A DNA stretch of 64,000 nt from Lampropedia aestuarii (GCF_004803635.1 NZ_SSWX01000001.1:267796-331795), one strand, 5' to 3'; counted from the first letter of the stretch, positions 47,415-56,931 are shown. Translations and numbers: made by a program. The notes: generated by a model from the sequence alone, not told the origin.

Positions 47415-47744
47415 CCCCCATCAGTCAAAAGACGGCATGACCAACACATGCGCGCCCTACCCGTTGCGCGTTGCTGTAAGCCATGGCAATGAGAGAGCTG
47501 CAGCCAATGCGGCAGTTGTGCACAAGTCGACTGCATTTAGGCAACATGGCTGGGCCGCATCCCTGCTGCCCAACTCAGCAGAGCCGGAGCCTCAGAACCT
47601 CCCCTCAGAACATCCCGATTGGCCCAGCCAGTAAAGCTGGGATTTTTGAGCTTTGCTCCAATAAGGCGTGACTTCACACTGCCAGAGGCCGGATCAATAG
47701 TGCATCACAGACGATAATGAACCTCCCATGACTGCGAGGCCCCC
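47415..47744. other. 330-base gap with a possible terminator
   Basis: No gene seen. CCCAGC (47623-47628) and GCTGGG (47636-47641) followed by ATTTTT form a small terminator-like hairpin about 210 bases past the deoxyribosyltransferase. The last part is the leader of the membrane-protein gene. Confidence 0.5.
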
Positions 47745-48113
47745 ATGCACTTGCTTTTACGTCCATTACCACTGACCATCCTTGCTGCAAGCTGGCCCGC
47801 TTATGCTGGCGGCAGCGGCGGAGGCCTCGATGGACTGCTGACCTTGGTTGTTGGCATCCCTGTATTGGCACTCGTCTGCGTGCTTCTACTCGTGCTGGCC
47901 TTTTTAAAACCAAAGCGCAGCATCACAATTTTCTCTGCGCTTGTGTTTTTTCCTTCGCTGGTATTTGGCCTATGTATTGCGCCAGACGCCGCAACCTTGA
48001 TGCGGTCCGTGGGCACAGAAAACTTCACTATCGGCTGCATCTATTTTGGCTTGTTGGCTGCATCTTGCCTGCTTTACTACTGTGTGGCCCGCAAGCGGCC
48101 TAGCGCGGTGTAG
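47745..48113 (+). CDS. Small membrane protein of unknown function
   Basis: 122 residues: a signal-like N-terminus (LPLTILAASWPAYAGG), a Gly-rich spacer, and three hydrophobic segments (about 32-52, 62-80 and 92-112) with a basic C-terminus. The start has GAGG five bases ahead. I do not recognise a family. Stands alone, with an IS5-like remnant 90 bases downstream. Confidence 0.65.
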   Translation: MHLLLRPLPLTILAASWPAYAGGSGGGLDGLLTLVVGIPVLALVCVLLLVLAFLKPKRSITIFSALVFFPSLVFGLCIAPDAATLMRSVGTENFTIGCIYFGLLAASCLLYYCVARKRPSAV

Positions 48114-48203
48114 CTCGCCATTGCCAATCCGCTACAAGGACTGTGGGCGTCTCCAAAGACAGCTCTTGCCCCACCGTATGGGCGCACAACAATGCCACTG
48201 AAT

Positions 48204-48364
48204 GGCTTTGTTGCATCAATCCTGGAGTGGGCTAAGGTATGCTCAACGCATGTGTAAATCAAGCTGGATCGTCTAAAGTTCCGAATAACGAATTGGCAGA
48301 ATAGCAACCAGGCACTCAACACGCCCGGTTTGCTGACGGCCTCGCAATTTGCCATTGATGCAAC
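48204..48364 (+). mobile_element. IS5-family mini-remnant with terminal inverted repeats
   Basis: The left end GGCTTTGTTGCATCAATCC is like an IS5-family terminus. GTTGCATCAAT (48210-48220) and ATTGATGCAAC (48354-48364) are perfect 11-base inverted repeats. Between them a degraded frame reads ...RLKFRITNWQNSNQAL..., which matches the start of IS5 transposases (YRVxNWxxYNxALxxRG). The rest of the transposase is missing, so it is a deleted, non-autonomous relic. Confidence 0.75.
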
Positions 48365-48430
48365 CACCCCTTCACGCTCCAATCCATTTGGCCCATTAAG
48401 GGAGATTGAGAGCAACCAAATCACCAACCG

Positions 48431-48991
48431 ATGAGCACGCTGTTTACCCCCAACATCCACACCGCACGCCTAATACTGCGCCCACTTACACCACAAGACG
48501 CACCAGCCTTGTTGGCGATTTTTTCAGACCCCCAAGTCATGCGCTACTGGAATACAGGACCCTGGAGCGATTTGAAGACAGCGCAAGATTTCATCAACAG
48601 CAGTGCCGAAGCCATGGACAAACAAGAATCCTTGACCTTGGGCATTGTGCGCAAAGACAGCGCAGAGTTGATCGGCAAATGCATGCTTTTCAGCTATGCC
48701 GCTACCTCCAAGCGGGCTGAAATTGGCTTTGCCATTGGCGCAGCGCATTGGGGTTTGGGTTTTGTCCCAGAGGCTAGCCAAGCCTTGCTGAACTATGGAT
48801 TTGACAGCTTGCGCTTGCGCAGAATCGAAGCAGAGATTGATCCTGACAATGTGGCATCTGGAAAAACTTTAGAGCGCCTTGGCTTTGCCAAAGAAGGCTA
48901 TTTAAGACAGCGCTGGGAGGTCAATGGTGTCGTGTCTGATTCAGCGCTCTACGGCATGCTCGCCAGTGATCGCGCGGCATCAATGCCTTGA
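48431..48991 (+). CDS. GNAT acetyltransferase, RimJ-like
   Basis: 186 residues; TARLILRPLTPQDAPALLAIFSDPQVMRYW at the start, the acetyl-CoA loop is around HWGLGFVPEASQALLNY, and LRRIEAEIDPDNVASGKTLERLGF is the family's C-terminal strand. Probably acetylates a protein N-terminus or a small amine; substrate unknown. No SD visible. Confidence 0.9.
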   Translation: MSTLFTPNIHTARLILRPLTPQDAPALLAIFSDPQVMRYWNTGPWSDLKTAQDFINSSAEAMDKQESLTLGIVRKDSAELIGKCMLFSYAATSKRAEIGFAIGAAHWGLGFVPEASQALLNYGFDSLRLRRIEAEIDPDNVASGKTLERLGFAKEGYLRQRWEVNGVVSDSALYGMLASDRAASMP

Positions 48992-49364
48992 AACACCACC
49001 ACCGCATGGCGAGTTGGCCTGCCAACAAGCAGGATTTCTGGGTGTTGAAAACACGCGTGGTGTCGATGGCTTCGGCATCACCCCCAAACAGCGGTTGACC
49101 AAGGCTCCATAGCTCTACTTCTCAAAATGATGGTTTTGCGGGGGGATTACCCCCATGCGCAGAATTGACCTCAGCAACAAGCGAAAATTGGTGGAACAAA
49201 GCCTCTCATAACCCCTAAAAACTCGACTCCACCACTTGCAGCCCCTTGATTTCATTCAACAAATATTGTCAAAATCGAGGTTTTGAGAGCTGCTCGATTG
49301 CATTTGAGCGCTCAACTCAGTACGATGGCCGCTTCCAATTCCTTGAACCGTTGCGGAGTCTACG
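48992..49364. other. 373-base gap
   Basis: Nothing recognised as a gene. A short GGGGG/CCCCC hairpin occurs around 49139-49153. The end carries GGAG six bases before the lipoprotein gene. Confidence 0.4.
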
Positions 49365-50129
49365 ATGTCGTTTGTGAGATTGATGCTGTGTACTGCAATC
49401 TGCTTGACGCTGGCTGCTTGCGGCAGCTTTCAGCCGTCACAGCCACTCTTTGTCGTTCAAGTCGATGCGATTGCGTCGCCTCAGGCAGCGACGAACAAGA
49501 CCTATCTTCTGGTTTCTGAAAACGACGCGGTGGACCCGCGCAGTTTGCAGTTTCAAGAGTTTGCCAGCTATGTGCAGCGGGCTCTGCTGGCGCAGGGCTT
49601 TGTGCCTGCCAAAACCGCTAAAGAAGCGGGTGTAAGCATTGGCCTGGCCTATGGCATTAGCGAGCCTCTGCAGGAGACAACCAGCTATGAGATCCCATTG
49701 CGCGGCGATACGGGTGTGCTGGAGTCCTCTGAGACCAAGACCAGCGTCTCTAAAACGGGCGAGATTGTCTCAACCACCACCTACCGCACCGCCCAGGCTA
49801 TCATTGGCTACCGCACAGCAACCAAAACAACCACCACATTTGCAAGCTTTGTCGAATTGATTGGCTATGACCTCAAAGCCCCCAGTGTCAACCCCAAAGC
49901 CAATGAGCTATGGCGCATCCACATGGCCAACACAGGCGTGACAGACGATATTCGGCAGCTATTTCCGATCCTGCTGGCAGCAGGCGCGCCTTATATCGGC
50001 AACAGCACAGGCAAGAAGATGGACGTAGTCCTCACGGAGGACGATCTGGCAGTGCTAACAGTCAAGGGACTGCCACTTCCTGGGCAGGACAAGCAAGATC
50101 CGCGTGAGGCAGACAAACCTCGCAAGTAA
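49365..50129 (+). CDS. Predicted lipoprotein, DUF4136-like (copy A of a tandem pair)
   Basis: 254 residues. Signal peptide with lipobox LAAC (CTAICLTLAACGS), then FVVQVDAIASPQA and the family-like core (LAYGISEPLQETTSYE, IIGYRTATKTTTTF, LWRIHMANTGVTDDIRQLFPILLAAGAPYIG). Closely parallel in layout and motifs to the next gene, so an old duplication. GGAG six bases before the ATG supports the start. Probably anchored in the outer membrane; function unknown. Confidence 0.8.
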   Translation: MSFVRLMLCTAICLTLAACGSFQPSQPLFVVQVDAIASPQAATNKTYLLVSENDAVDPRSLQFQEFASYVQRALLAQGFVPAKTAKEAGVSIGLAYGISEPLQETTSYEIPLRGDTGVLESSETKTSVSKTGEIVSTTTYRTAQAIIGYRTATKTTTTFASFVELIGYDLKAPSVNPKANELWRIHMANTGVTDDIRQLFPILLAAGAPYIGNSTGKKMDVVLTEDDLAVLTVKGLPLPGQDKQDPREADKPRK

Positions 50130-50236
50130 TGCATCAGGCATGGCATACGGCAGGCTATATCCATAGGCATCAACAAGAGCTTGGCCAGGCACACACAGTT
50201 GCCAAATCTGCCATGTCATTCGGCTGAGGAGGCCAC

Positions 50237-50986
50237 ATGTTGTTTTTGAGGTTGGCGCTGTACTGCGCAACAATGTTGGCCCTGTCTGCCTGCGCGCCCC
50301 GCATACCGCGCTTCACAGTGCAAGTCGATGCGCTGACCTCGCCGCAGGCTGGGCAGCACACCAGCTATATGCTTGGCGTCAATAATGAGCCAAACGATCC
50401 AGTGCAAGCGCCTCTGCCAGGCTCGATTGCGGATACCAATCGCACACTCATAGCCCATGGTTTTGTGCCCGCTCCAAGCGCAGACCAGGCCACGTTGCGC
50501 ATTGAGCTGCGCTATGGCATCAGCGCGCCGCAGACCGAGACCATCATTCATGACCGCCCGATTCAGGGCAAGACCGGCGCGCAGGCATCATCCACGACCG
50601 TCACCTCGGTCTCACCATCGGGGGAAACCTCCACGACCACCAGCTACAAACCTGCGTATGGCGTGATTGGCTACCGCCAGGAAACAGAGCTGCGCACTAC
50701 TTACACAAGCTATGCAGTGCTTTCAGCTTTTGATGCGAAAGAAAAAAGCGCCATGGGCAACCCCATTGAAATCTGGCGCATTGCCATGCGCCAGACCAGC
50801 GCCGTCAACGACCTTGAACGTCTTTTTCCCGTGATGCTCGCGGCGGCTGCGCCTTATATCGGAGCGAGCACAGGCAAGCGCATCGACGTCATTCTCGACG
50901 AAGATGATGCAAGCATTTTGATGGTCAAAGGACTGCCCGTCCCTGCCAAAAATGGCAAAAAAGAAGAAGAGAAAGCAAAAAAATAA
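50237..50986 (+). CDS. Predicted lipoprotein, DUF4136-like (copy B of a tandem pair)
   Basis: 249 residues. Lipobox LSAC, then RFTVQVDALTSPQAGQ, VIGYRQETELRTTYTSYAVL, EIWRIAMRQTSAVNDLERLFPVMLAAAAPYIG, and a DVILDEDDASILMVKGLPVP end. Paralogue of the gene 107 bases upstream, about half identical over the shared blocks by eye. GAGGAGG precedes the ATG. The tail is Lys/Glu-rich. Same strand, so probably co-transcribed with copy A. Confidence 0.8.
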   Translation: MLFLRLALYCATMLALSACAPRIPRFTVQVDALTSPQAGQHTSYMLGVNNEPNDPVQAPLPGSIADTNRTLIAHGFVPAPSADQATLRIELRYGISAPQTETIIHDRPIQGKTGAQASSTTVTSVSPSGETSTTTSYKPAYGVIGYRQETELRTTYTSYAVLSAFDAKEKSAMGNPIEIWRIAMRQTSAVNDLERLFPVMLAAAAPYIGASTGKRIDVILDEDDASILMVKGLPVPAKNGKKEEEKAKK

Positions 50987-51156
50987 AGCACGGCCCATCA
51001 AGCCCGCGCCATCACAGCAAAGACACGCTGTATGTCCCCAGCCTCAATCAAAAGTGGCCATGCAATCAGAAGACATGCTGCGCGCTAGCTGGCAAGCCAT
51101 GTTGGCGAATGTTGCACTGCATACAACCCCACTGCAGGCTGTTTAAGCCTCCTTTG

Positions 51157-51185
51157 TTGACAGTAACAAAGCTTGGGCATAGGCT
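51157..51185 (+). promoter_or_regulatory. Possible sigma-70 promoter
   Basis: TTGACA and TAGGCT separated by 17 bases, about 55 bases before the DUF2007 gene. The -35 is perfect; the -10 is weak. Confidence 0.4.
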
Positions 51186-51240
51186 ACTGCTTACAAAGCA
51201 TAGCCATCCGAGCAAATACTTAACTGATGCGACCCTGCCT

Positions 51241-51597
51241 ATGAAACACCTATGCTCTGTCCACAGTCGGCAAGAGGCCGAGGACATCGTCACGCATTTT
51301 GAAAGCAATGGCATTCCGTTGGTTCTCAGCAATGTCGATTCCAACCGCCTGATGATGGGCACGTTTCTGACGGTCGACATCTGGGTCGGCATCGACAGCC
51401 AGTTCGATGAGGCTCGCGCGCTGCTGCAAGATCCGCATTACCAAGTACAGCACCCTGAGGACCCGCTCGCCTTCCACCAGCAATGGGAAGCGCTCAAGAA
51501 TGGGCCAAGCCCACTGCCCACCTGGGTGATGAATTTCTCTGTTTGTTTGGTCTTGCTCCTGCTCGTTATCTGGGTGCTGTGGTCAGCCAATAGCTGA
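51241..51597 (+). CDS. DUF2007 domain membrane protein
   Basis: 118 residues. MKHLCSVHSRQEAEDIVTHFESNGIPLVLSN is the usual opening of DUF2007 proteins (putative signal-transducing domain, PF09413-type), with the domain over residues 1-75. A C-terminal membrane helix (VMNFSVCLVLLLLVIWVLW) is added. The in-frame upstream codons do not fit the family, so the start is the ATG at 51241. Function unknown. Confidence 0.75.
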   Translation: MKHLCSVHSRQEAEDIVTHFESNGIPLVLSNVDSNRLMMGTFLTVDIWVGIDSQFDEARALLQDPHYQVQHPEDPLAFHQQWEALKNGPSPLPTWVMNFSVCLVLLLLVIWVLWSANS

Positions 51598-51624
51598 TAC
51601 CACCAAACCGCTCGCAAGCCTTGC

Positions 51625-51677
<53 letters not shown>

Positions 51678-51682
51678 AATGT

Positions 51683-52012
51683 ATGCAACGCATCCTGTTT
51701 CTTTGCTCCCAAAACCGTTTGCGCAGCCCAACTGCCGAGCATGTGTTTGCGCAGTATGACGGACTCGAATGCGACTCAGCGGGCTTACATGAATCGGCCG
51801 ACGTCTACCTGCATCCCGAACAATTGCAATGGGCAGACCTGATTTTTGTGATGGAGCGCGCGCACCGCAGCAAGCTCCTGAAAAAATTCAAAAACCATCT
51901 GAATGGCCAGCGCATCATCTCGCTGGACATTGCCGATAACTACGACTATCTGGAGCCGGCTTTGATCGAATTGCTGAAAGCCAAAGTCACACCACATTTA
52001 CGCCGCCAATAG
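51683..52012 (+). CDS. Low-molecular-weight phosphatase-like protein
   Basis: 109 residues. The P-loop CSQNRLRS (Cys8 to Arg14, CX5RS) and a C-terminal segment with Asp residues (DIADNYDYLEP) fit the LMW tyrosine phosphatase fold; the family's usual DP in the acid loop is altered, so catalysis is not certain. The reading frame upstream passes through the repeat to a stop with no start codon, so translation begins at this ATG. No Shine-Dalgarno is present; the hexamer repeat occupies its place. Confidence 0.8.
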   Translation: MQRILFLCSQNRLRSPTAEHVFAQYDGLECDSAGLHESADVYLHPEQLQWADLIFVMERAHRSKLLKKFKNHLNGQRIISLDIADNYDYLEPALIELLKAKVTPHLRRQ

Positions 52013-52053
52013 ATTCAGCGCAATGGTTCTAAGAACGTGTTTACGCTCTAACA

Positions 52054-52082
52054 GGGCGTAGAACAGCGCCTTGTTCTGCCCT
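52054..52082 (+). terminator. Hairpin downstream of the phosphatase-like gene
   Basis: GGGCGTAGAACA pairs with TGTTCTGCCC around a GCGCCT loop, with a two-base bulge. Followed by a C-rich, not T-rich, stretch, so termination is only possible. Confidence 0.35.
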
Positions 52083-52220
52083 CCCCCCGCTCGCCACTGC
52101 CCTTTTGGTGTTTGAAATACACTTGACGGCTTGGTGCATCCAAACAGATGCCTACGCACGCTTTACACTACAGGCCAGTGCCTTTGTGCATCTTAAAAAT
52201 ACGTCTTAAGGATCATTTTC

Positions 52221-52409
52221 ATGCGTTTGCTACTCGCTATTTTTCTGCCCTTCATGGTGTTTTTCACGATTGGCCGCCCACTGGCAGGCATCATTTGCTT
52301 GATCCTGCAAATCACCTTGATCGGCTGGATTCCTGCTGCTATTTGGGCCGTGTATTCATTGAGCCAATACAAAACAGATAAAAAAATTGAAGCTGCACTG
52401 CGCAAATAA
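52221..52409 (+). CDS. YqaE/Pmp3 family membrane peptide
   Basis: 62 residues with two hydrophobic segments joined by the GRPLAGIICLILQITLIGWIPAAIWA sequence typical of YqaE/Pmp3 (UPF0057) proteolipids, which affect membrane potential in yeast. AAGGA eight bases before the ATG supports the start. Basic tail KTDKKIEAALRK. Confidence 0.9.
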   Translation: MRLLLAIFLPFMVFFTIGRPLAGIICLILQITLIGWIPAAIWAVYSLSQYKTDKKIEAALRK

Positions 52410-52436
52410 ACCAGCGCAGCACCCAGGAGCACCACT

Positions 52437-52886
52437 TTGACCATTCGCAGCGCCCTGCCCTCTGAATTCGAGACCATCACCAATCTCTGGGAAGACTCCG
52501 TAAGGGCCACGCACGACTTCCTGCCCGAAGCAGAGCTATTGGCATTGCGCCCGCAACTGCTCAATGACTGGCTGCCTGCAGTGAATCTGCGGGTCCTGAC
52601 AGACCCACACAATGCCATCATTGCGTTCAGCGGCGTCGTGGACGGCAAACTGGAAATGCTGTTTGTCGCACCACACGCATTCGGCCAAGGCGCAGGCAAA
52701 GCCTTGCTACAAGATGCGATCGACCATGCAGGTGTTGAGCAGGTTGATGTCAACGAAGCCAATCCCAAGGCCCTGGGTTTTTACCTGCATCAGGGTTTTG
52801 AAGTGGTTGGCCGCTCTGCGCTTGATGGGCAAGGCAAGCCGTATCCGCTGCTGCATCTGCGTTTGCGCGGCACCTCCCGCGCCTAG
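52437..52886 (+). CDS. GNAT acetyltransferase
   Basis: 149 residues, read from a TTG start with AGGAG seven bases before it; no in-frame ATG fits. TIRSALPSEFETITNLWEDSVRATHDFL, then LEMLFVAPHAFGQGAGKALL (acetyl-CoA loop), and ANPKALGFYLHQGFEVVGRS. Similar to YjaB-like proteins. Substrate unknown. Confidence 0.88.
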   Translation: MTIRSALPSEFETITNLWEDSVRATHDFLPEAELLALRPQLLNDWLPAVNLRVLTDPHNAIIAFSGVVDGKLEMLFVAPHAFGQGAGKALLQDAIDHAGVEQVDVNEANPKALGFYLHQGFEVVGRSALDGQGKPYPLLHLRLRGTSRA

Positions 52887-53070
52887 CCATGCACCCAGCC
52901 TTGGCAGGCCCCATACGGCTTTAACATCGGCCGTCTCCAGGGCATCGCCCCACTGGCAGTTGCCACTGTGCTACATTGCGCCACAGTGGCCTCATCAGCG
53001 CTCGGATGTTCAGACTGCGGCAAACTTATAGGGCTAACGGGCCAGCCGCAATCAGCTCTGCAGTCGCCAT

Positions 53071-55131
53071 TTAACGGCCTCTCAAAAACAATTGGTCCAG
53101 CGCCGACATGCTTAGCTGCCGCCAAGTTGGTCTGCCATGGTTGCATTGGTCTGAACGCTCGGTCGCCTCCATTTGGCGCAGCAAGGCATTCATTTCCTCA
53201 AGCGTCAACTGGCGATTGGCCCGCACCGAGCCATGGCAGGCCATTGTGGACAAGACCTCATCGCGCGCACGCTGCAGCACCGTGGTGTGCTCATGCTGTG
53301 CCAGCTCTGCCAGCACACTGCGCGCCAGCTCTGCCGGATCTGCCGCGCGCAACTCAGAGGGCATCGAGCGCACAGCCAGTTTGCTCGCATTCAAGGCGGT
53401 GACTTCCAGCCCCAGGGTCAACAGGGTCTCCGCATGCTTTTCAGCGGTGGCCATCTCCAGAGCCGTGGCCACAAAGGTCGCCGGAATCAGTAAAGGCTGG
53501 CAGGGGATGCTGGCGTCATGCAACAGGGTTTTGAGGCGCTCGTACACGATGCGCTCGTGGGCCGCATGCATGTCGACAATGATCAGACCCAGGCGGTTTT
53601 GCGCCAGAATATAAACGCCGTGTAGCTGGGCCAGCGCTTTGCCAAGCGGCCACTCCTGAGCTTGCATAGAGGCAAAATCGTGCGCTGCCTCAGTCGGCCA
53701 AGCCACGGCCTCGCTGGCTTGCGCCTGCTCGCCCCAGTGCTGGGCAGACTCTTGCACGGCCCTTGCCGTATCGCCTGCCACACCGAAACTGGCATACGGA
53801 CTCGCTGCCATGTGCTGCGCTTGAAAATCGGCCGTCTGGCCCGCATCCGCCCGCGAGGCCGCCCCACCTGTGCCCCACAAGGCATCCAGTGTTTGGCGTG
53901 TTTTGGCAATGTCTGCGGCAAAGCTCAGCCCCTGCTGCGAGGCCCCGCCCTGCCAGCCTATATTGCCCGAAACCAGTGCAGAACTGTGGCCGGCTGTGTC
54001 GGCCGCATCGCCTCCGTCCAACGCTCCCGAAGCCGCGCGCGAGGGCGCAATCGCTTTTTCAAGCGCATGGCGCACGGCCGCATGCACGATGCGGCCATCG
54101 CGAAAACGCACCTCAATCTTGGTTGGGTGCACGTTCACATCAACCAGCTGTGGGTCAATCTCTATATACAACACATACACTGGCTGGCGGTGGCCGTGCA
54201 GCACGTCTTCGTAAGCCGAGCGCGCTGCATGCGTGATGGTTTTCTCGCGCACATAACGGCCATTGACAAAGCAATACTGCTGGTCAGCCCGGTTGCGCGA
54301 ATGGGTCGGCATACCGGCCCTGCCATACACATGCACACCAGCCTCCTGGTGGTCGACTGGCACCGAAAACTCCATGAATTCAGCGCCCATCACATCGGCA
54401 ATGCGCCGGTCCCACTGGGCTTGGTCGACTTCTTTAAAAGCATCGCCCAGCCCCTCAAAAAAGCCTGCTTCGTCTGCATCTACTGCTGTCGGCTGCTTGG
54501 CACTGGCCAAATCCGCGCCGCGCCATTGGTGCTGCAGCTTGCCTCCATGCCAGATGGCAAAGCCCACATCGGGCCTGGCCAATGCGTGGCGGCGTACCGC
54601 CTCAACGCAATGGGCAAACTCAGTGGCTTCTGATTTGAGGAATTTGCGCCGCGCTGGCGTGGAAAAAAACAGCTCTTTGACCTCGACTGTGGTGCCCACT
54701 GCACGGGCTGCCGGCTCCATTTCGCCACTGGAGGCATCCAGCATCATGGCCGTCTCACTGTGCGGCGTGCGCGAGGTGATGCGCAGCTCAGAGACCGAGC
54801 CAATCGCTGCCAACGCCTCGCCACGAAAGCCCATCGTCATCACCGACTCCAGATCGTCGAGCGAGCGGATTTTGCTGGTCGCATGGCGGTGGATAGACAA
54901 AGCCAGATCGTCCTCGGGCATGCCACGCCCATCATCTTCAATCACAATGTGGCGGATACCGCCAGCCATCAGGCGCAGCTGCAATTGTGTAGCACCTGCG
55001 TCCAGTGCGTTATCAAGCAGCTCACGCACCACCGATGCAGGCCGCTCCACCACCTCGCCTGCGGCAATCTGGCTGATCAAGGTATCAGGCAATGCGTGAA
55101 TGGGGCGGTAGACAGAGGTTGGAATGCGCAT
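53071..55131 (-). CDS. mutL: DNA mismatch repair protein MutL
   Basis: GHKL ATPase that couples MutS to strand incision. 686 residues: N-terminal ATPase (IAAGEVVERPASVVRELLDN with the catalytic Glu, DNGRGM-like EDDGRGMPEDDL, GFRGEALAAIGSV), linker, and a C-terminal domain with VDMHAAHERIVYE, which fits the metal-binding endonuclease motif D-x-HAxxExxxxE (Q replaced by M). Start at MRIPTSVYRP; the frame is open 110 codons further but that part is not MutL. Single gene on its strand between the small-protein block and the TauE permease. Confidence 0.96.
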   Translation of the reverse strand: MRIPTSVYRPIHALPDTLISQIAAGEVVERPASVVRELLDNALDAGATQLQLRLMAGGIRHIVIEDDGRGMPEDDLALSIHRHATSKIRSLDDLESVMTMGFRGEALAAIGSVSELRITSRTPHSETAMMLDASSGEMEPAARAVGTTVEVKELFFSTPARRKFLKSEATEFAHCVEAVRRHALARPDVGFAIWHGGKLQHQWRGADLASAKQPTAVDADEAGFFEGLGDAFKEVDQAQWDRRIADVMGAEFMEFSVPVDHQEAGVHVYGRAGMPTHSRNRADQQYCFVNGRYVREKTITHAARSAYEDVLHGHRQPVYVLYIEIDPQLVDVNVHPTKIEVRFRDGRIVHAAVRHALEKAIAPSRAASGALDGGDAADTAGHSSALVSGNIGWQGGASQQGLSFAADIAKTRQTLDALWGTGGAASRADAGQTADFQAQHMAASPYASFGVAGDTARAVQESAQHWGEQAQASEAVAWPTEAAHDFASMQAQEWPLGKALAQLHGVYILAQNRLGLIIVDMHAAHERIVYERLKTLLHDASIPCQPLLIPATFVATALEMATAEKHAETLLTLGLEVTALNASKLAVRSMPSELRAADPAELARSVLAELAQHEHTTVLQRARDEVLSTMACHGSVRANRQLTLEEMNALLRQMEATERSDQCNHGRPTWRQLSMSALDQLFLRGR

Positions 55132-55237
55132 AAAAGAAACAGTGCTCGGCCAATGCAAAGGCCTATTGTAGAACCTCGCCCTCAATCGGTTGCGCGCAAA
55201 GCCGGCACAACAGCCCGCCCTAGAGACAAGCCGCGCT

Positions 55238-56044
55238 CTATGCCCACACCATGACGCATAAAACCAAGCATAACAAGCCCAGGTAAACCTTGGCGTGCAC
55301 AGCATCTGGAATGGCGCCAATCCACCGCGACGAGGCACGAATACCCAACCATGATCCGGCCACCATCGCCATGCAGGCACGCAAATCAACATACCCCCAA
55401 TGCCAGGCATCAAGCCCGCCCACGCCCCGCGCAAGACAGGCATAGGTGATCGTGCCCACAATTGCCACCGGCAATGACAGGGGATTGGCCGCAGCGGTGG
55501 CTGCAGTCATGCTGGCACCACGGCGGCGCATCAGGGGCACGGTCATCACACTGCCGCCTACCCCTAAGCCTGCTGCCACGGCACCAATGACTGCCCCAAG
55601 CCCCCATGTTGCCCCAGGTCCCAGCGGGGTCAGACTGTCGCTGCGCGTGTGCATAAAACCGCGCCTCAATAGACCATCAAGAATCGTCAAGGCCAAATAA
55701 GCGATGAACGCCCTGCGCATCCAAATGCCATCAACACCTAGCGCACCCCAGGCCCCTAATCCAGCGCCCAGCGCTATTGGCATCAGCAAAGGACGCACCC
55801 GGCCCCAAACAATCGTGTGATGGCATTGGTGGCGCCAAGTGGCCAGTGCCGCACCAAACACCATGACGCACGTTGAAGTCGCAACCGCAATGTGCATGGC
55901 CTGTGCAGCCACCTGGCTGTCTGCATTGCTATTGAGCATCAGCAGCGCATACAGCACAGGCACAGCAACAAAACCGCCACCGAATCCAAACAGCGCGGTC
56001 GTCACCCCCGCCAAAACACCGAACAAGACCAAAAACCAATACAT
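55238..56044 (-). CDS. TauE/SafE-type sulphite/organic anion permease
   Basis: 268 residues, eight or so hydrophobic segments. VLAGVTTALFGFGGGFVAVP and VIGAVAAGLGVGGSVMTVPLM are the two internal repeats of the family. Substrate not determined. Divergent from an AraC regulator over 104 bases. Confidence 0.88.
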   Translation of the reverse strand: MYWFLVLFGVLAGVTTALFGFGGGFVAVPVLYALLMLNSNADSQVAAQAMHIAVATSTCVMVFGAALATWRHQCHHTIVWGRVRPLLMPIALGAGLGAWGALGVDGIWMRRAFIAYLALTILDGLLRRGFMHTRSDSLTPLGPGATWGLGAVIGAVAAGLGVGGSVMTVPLMRRRGASMTAATAAANPLSLPVAIVGTITYACLARGVGGLDAWHWGYVDLRACMAMVAGSWLGIRASSRWIGAIPDAVHAKVYLGLLCLVLCVMVWA

Positions 56045-56148
56045 GCCAGCACCGCTACGTTGTTGAAAGGCATACGATAGGCGATCGCGAATTGGCCTGC
56101 TTTCTATAAAATGCCATTCATCCTTTCATTTCGGCCAAACCATTCCCA

Positions 56149-56931
56149 ATGCTCAACACCCCATTGGCCAGCGTCGATGCGCTGGCGCGCAGTGTCCTCG
56201 CCATTGGCACAGACTACCCGCCCGGCACCTTGCTAGAGACCCACTCACACCGGCGCGCTCAACTGCTGTATGGCATGCGCGGCGTCATGGAGGTCGACAC
56301 CGAGGATGGCAGCTGGGCCATCCCGCCCTATAGCGGGGTGTGGATTCCTGCAGGCAAGCCCCACCGCGTGCGCATGCATGGCGTCAGCACCCGCAGTCTG
56401 TATATTGAGCCCGCCAGTGCGCCGCGCAGCAGCGCGCAGTGCGAGGCGCTGGTGGTGGCACCACTGCTGCACCAATTGCTACTGGCCTGTGTGGAGCTGC
56501 CTGCGCTGTATGACGAGCAGGGCCGCGATGGCGCGCTGATCAGTTTGCTACTGCATGAAATACGTTTGGCCCAGACCATGCCCTTGTTTGCGCCTATGCC
56601 CCATGACCCTGAGCTGGCGCTGCTGTGCAAAGCCTTTCTCAAAGCCCCGAACATCCAGTCCTGTCCCCAGGACTGGGCTGCGCAGCTGCACAAAAGCCTG
56701 CGCAGCTTCACGCGTTTTTTCCACCAACAAACCGGCATGGCTTTTGGTGCATGGCGCCAGCAAGCCTGTTTGCTAGCCGCCTTGCCACAACTCAGCGCAG
56801 GTGCCTCGGTCACGCACATTGCATTGGAGTTAGGCTACGAAAGCCCCAGCGCGTTCTCGACCATGTTCCGCAAAAAACTCGGCAAAAGCCCAGCCCAATT
56901 CATCCGCACGGAAAACCAGGCGAGCAGCTGA
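56149..56931 (+). CDS. AraC family transcriptional regulator with cupin domain
   Basis: 260 residues. N-terminal cupin (HSHRRAQLLYGMRGVMEVDT, PPYSGVWIPAGKPHRV) and C-terminal double helix-turn-helix (SLRSFTRFFHQQTGMAFGAWRQQACLLAALPQL, THIALELGYESPSAFSTMFRKKLGKSPAQF). Adjacent to the divergent permease gene, which is the obvious candidate target. No SD visible. Confidence 0.92.
   Translation: MLNTPLASVDALARSVLAIGTDYPPGTLLETHSHRRAQLLYGMRGVMEVDTEDGSWAIPPYSGVWIPAGKPHRVRMHGVSTRSLYIEPASAPRSSAQCEALVVAPLLHQLLLACVELPALYDEQGRDGALISLLLHEIRLAQTMPLFAPMPHDPELALLCKAFLKAPNIQSCPQDWAAQLHKSLRSFTRFFHQQTGMAFGAWRQQACLLAALPQLSAGASVTHIALELGYESPSAFSTMFRKKLGKSPAQFIRTENQASS

Noticed and set aside
49139..49153. GGGGG/CCCCC hairpin
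   Set aside because: Short, no T tract, and no gene ends close by; probably chance.
52028..52046. Possible fifth foldback end
   Set aside because: Only the terminus matches (about 14 of 16 bases) and no second end or internal block follows.
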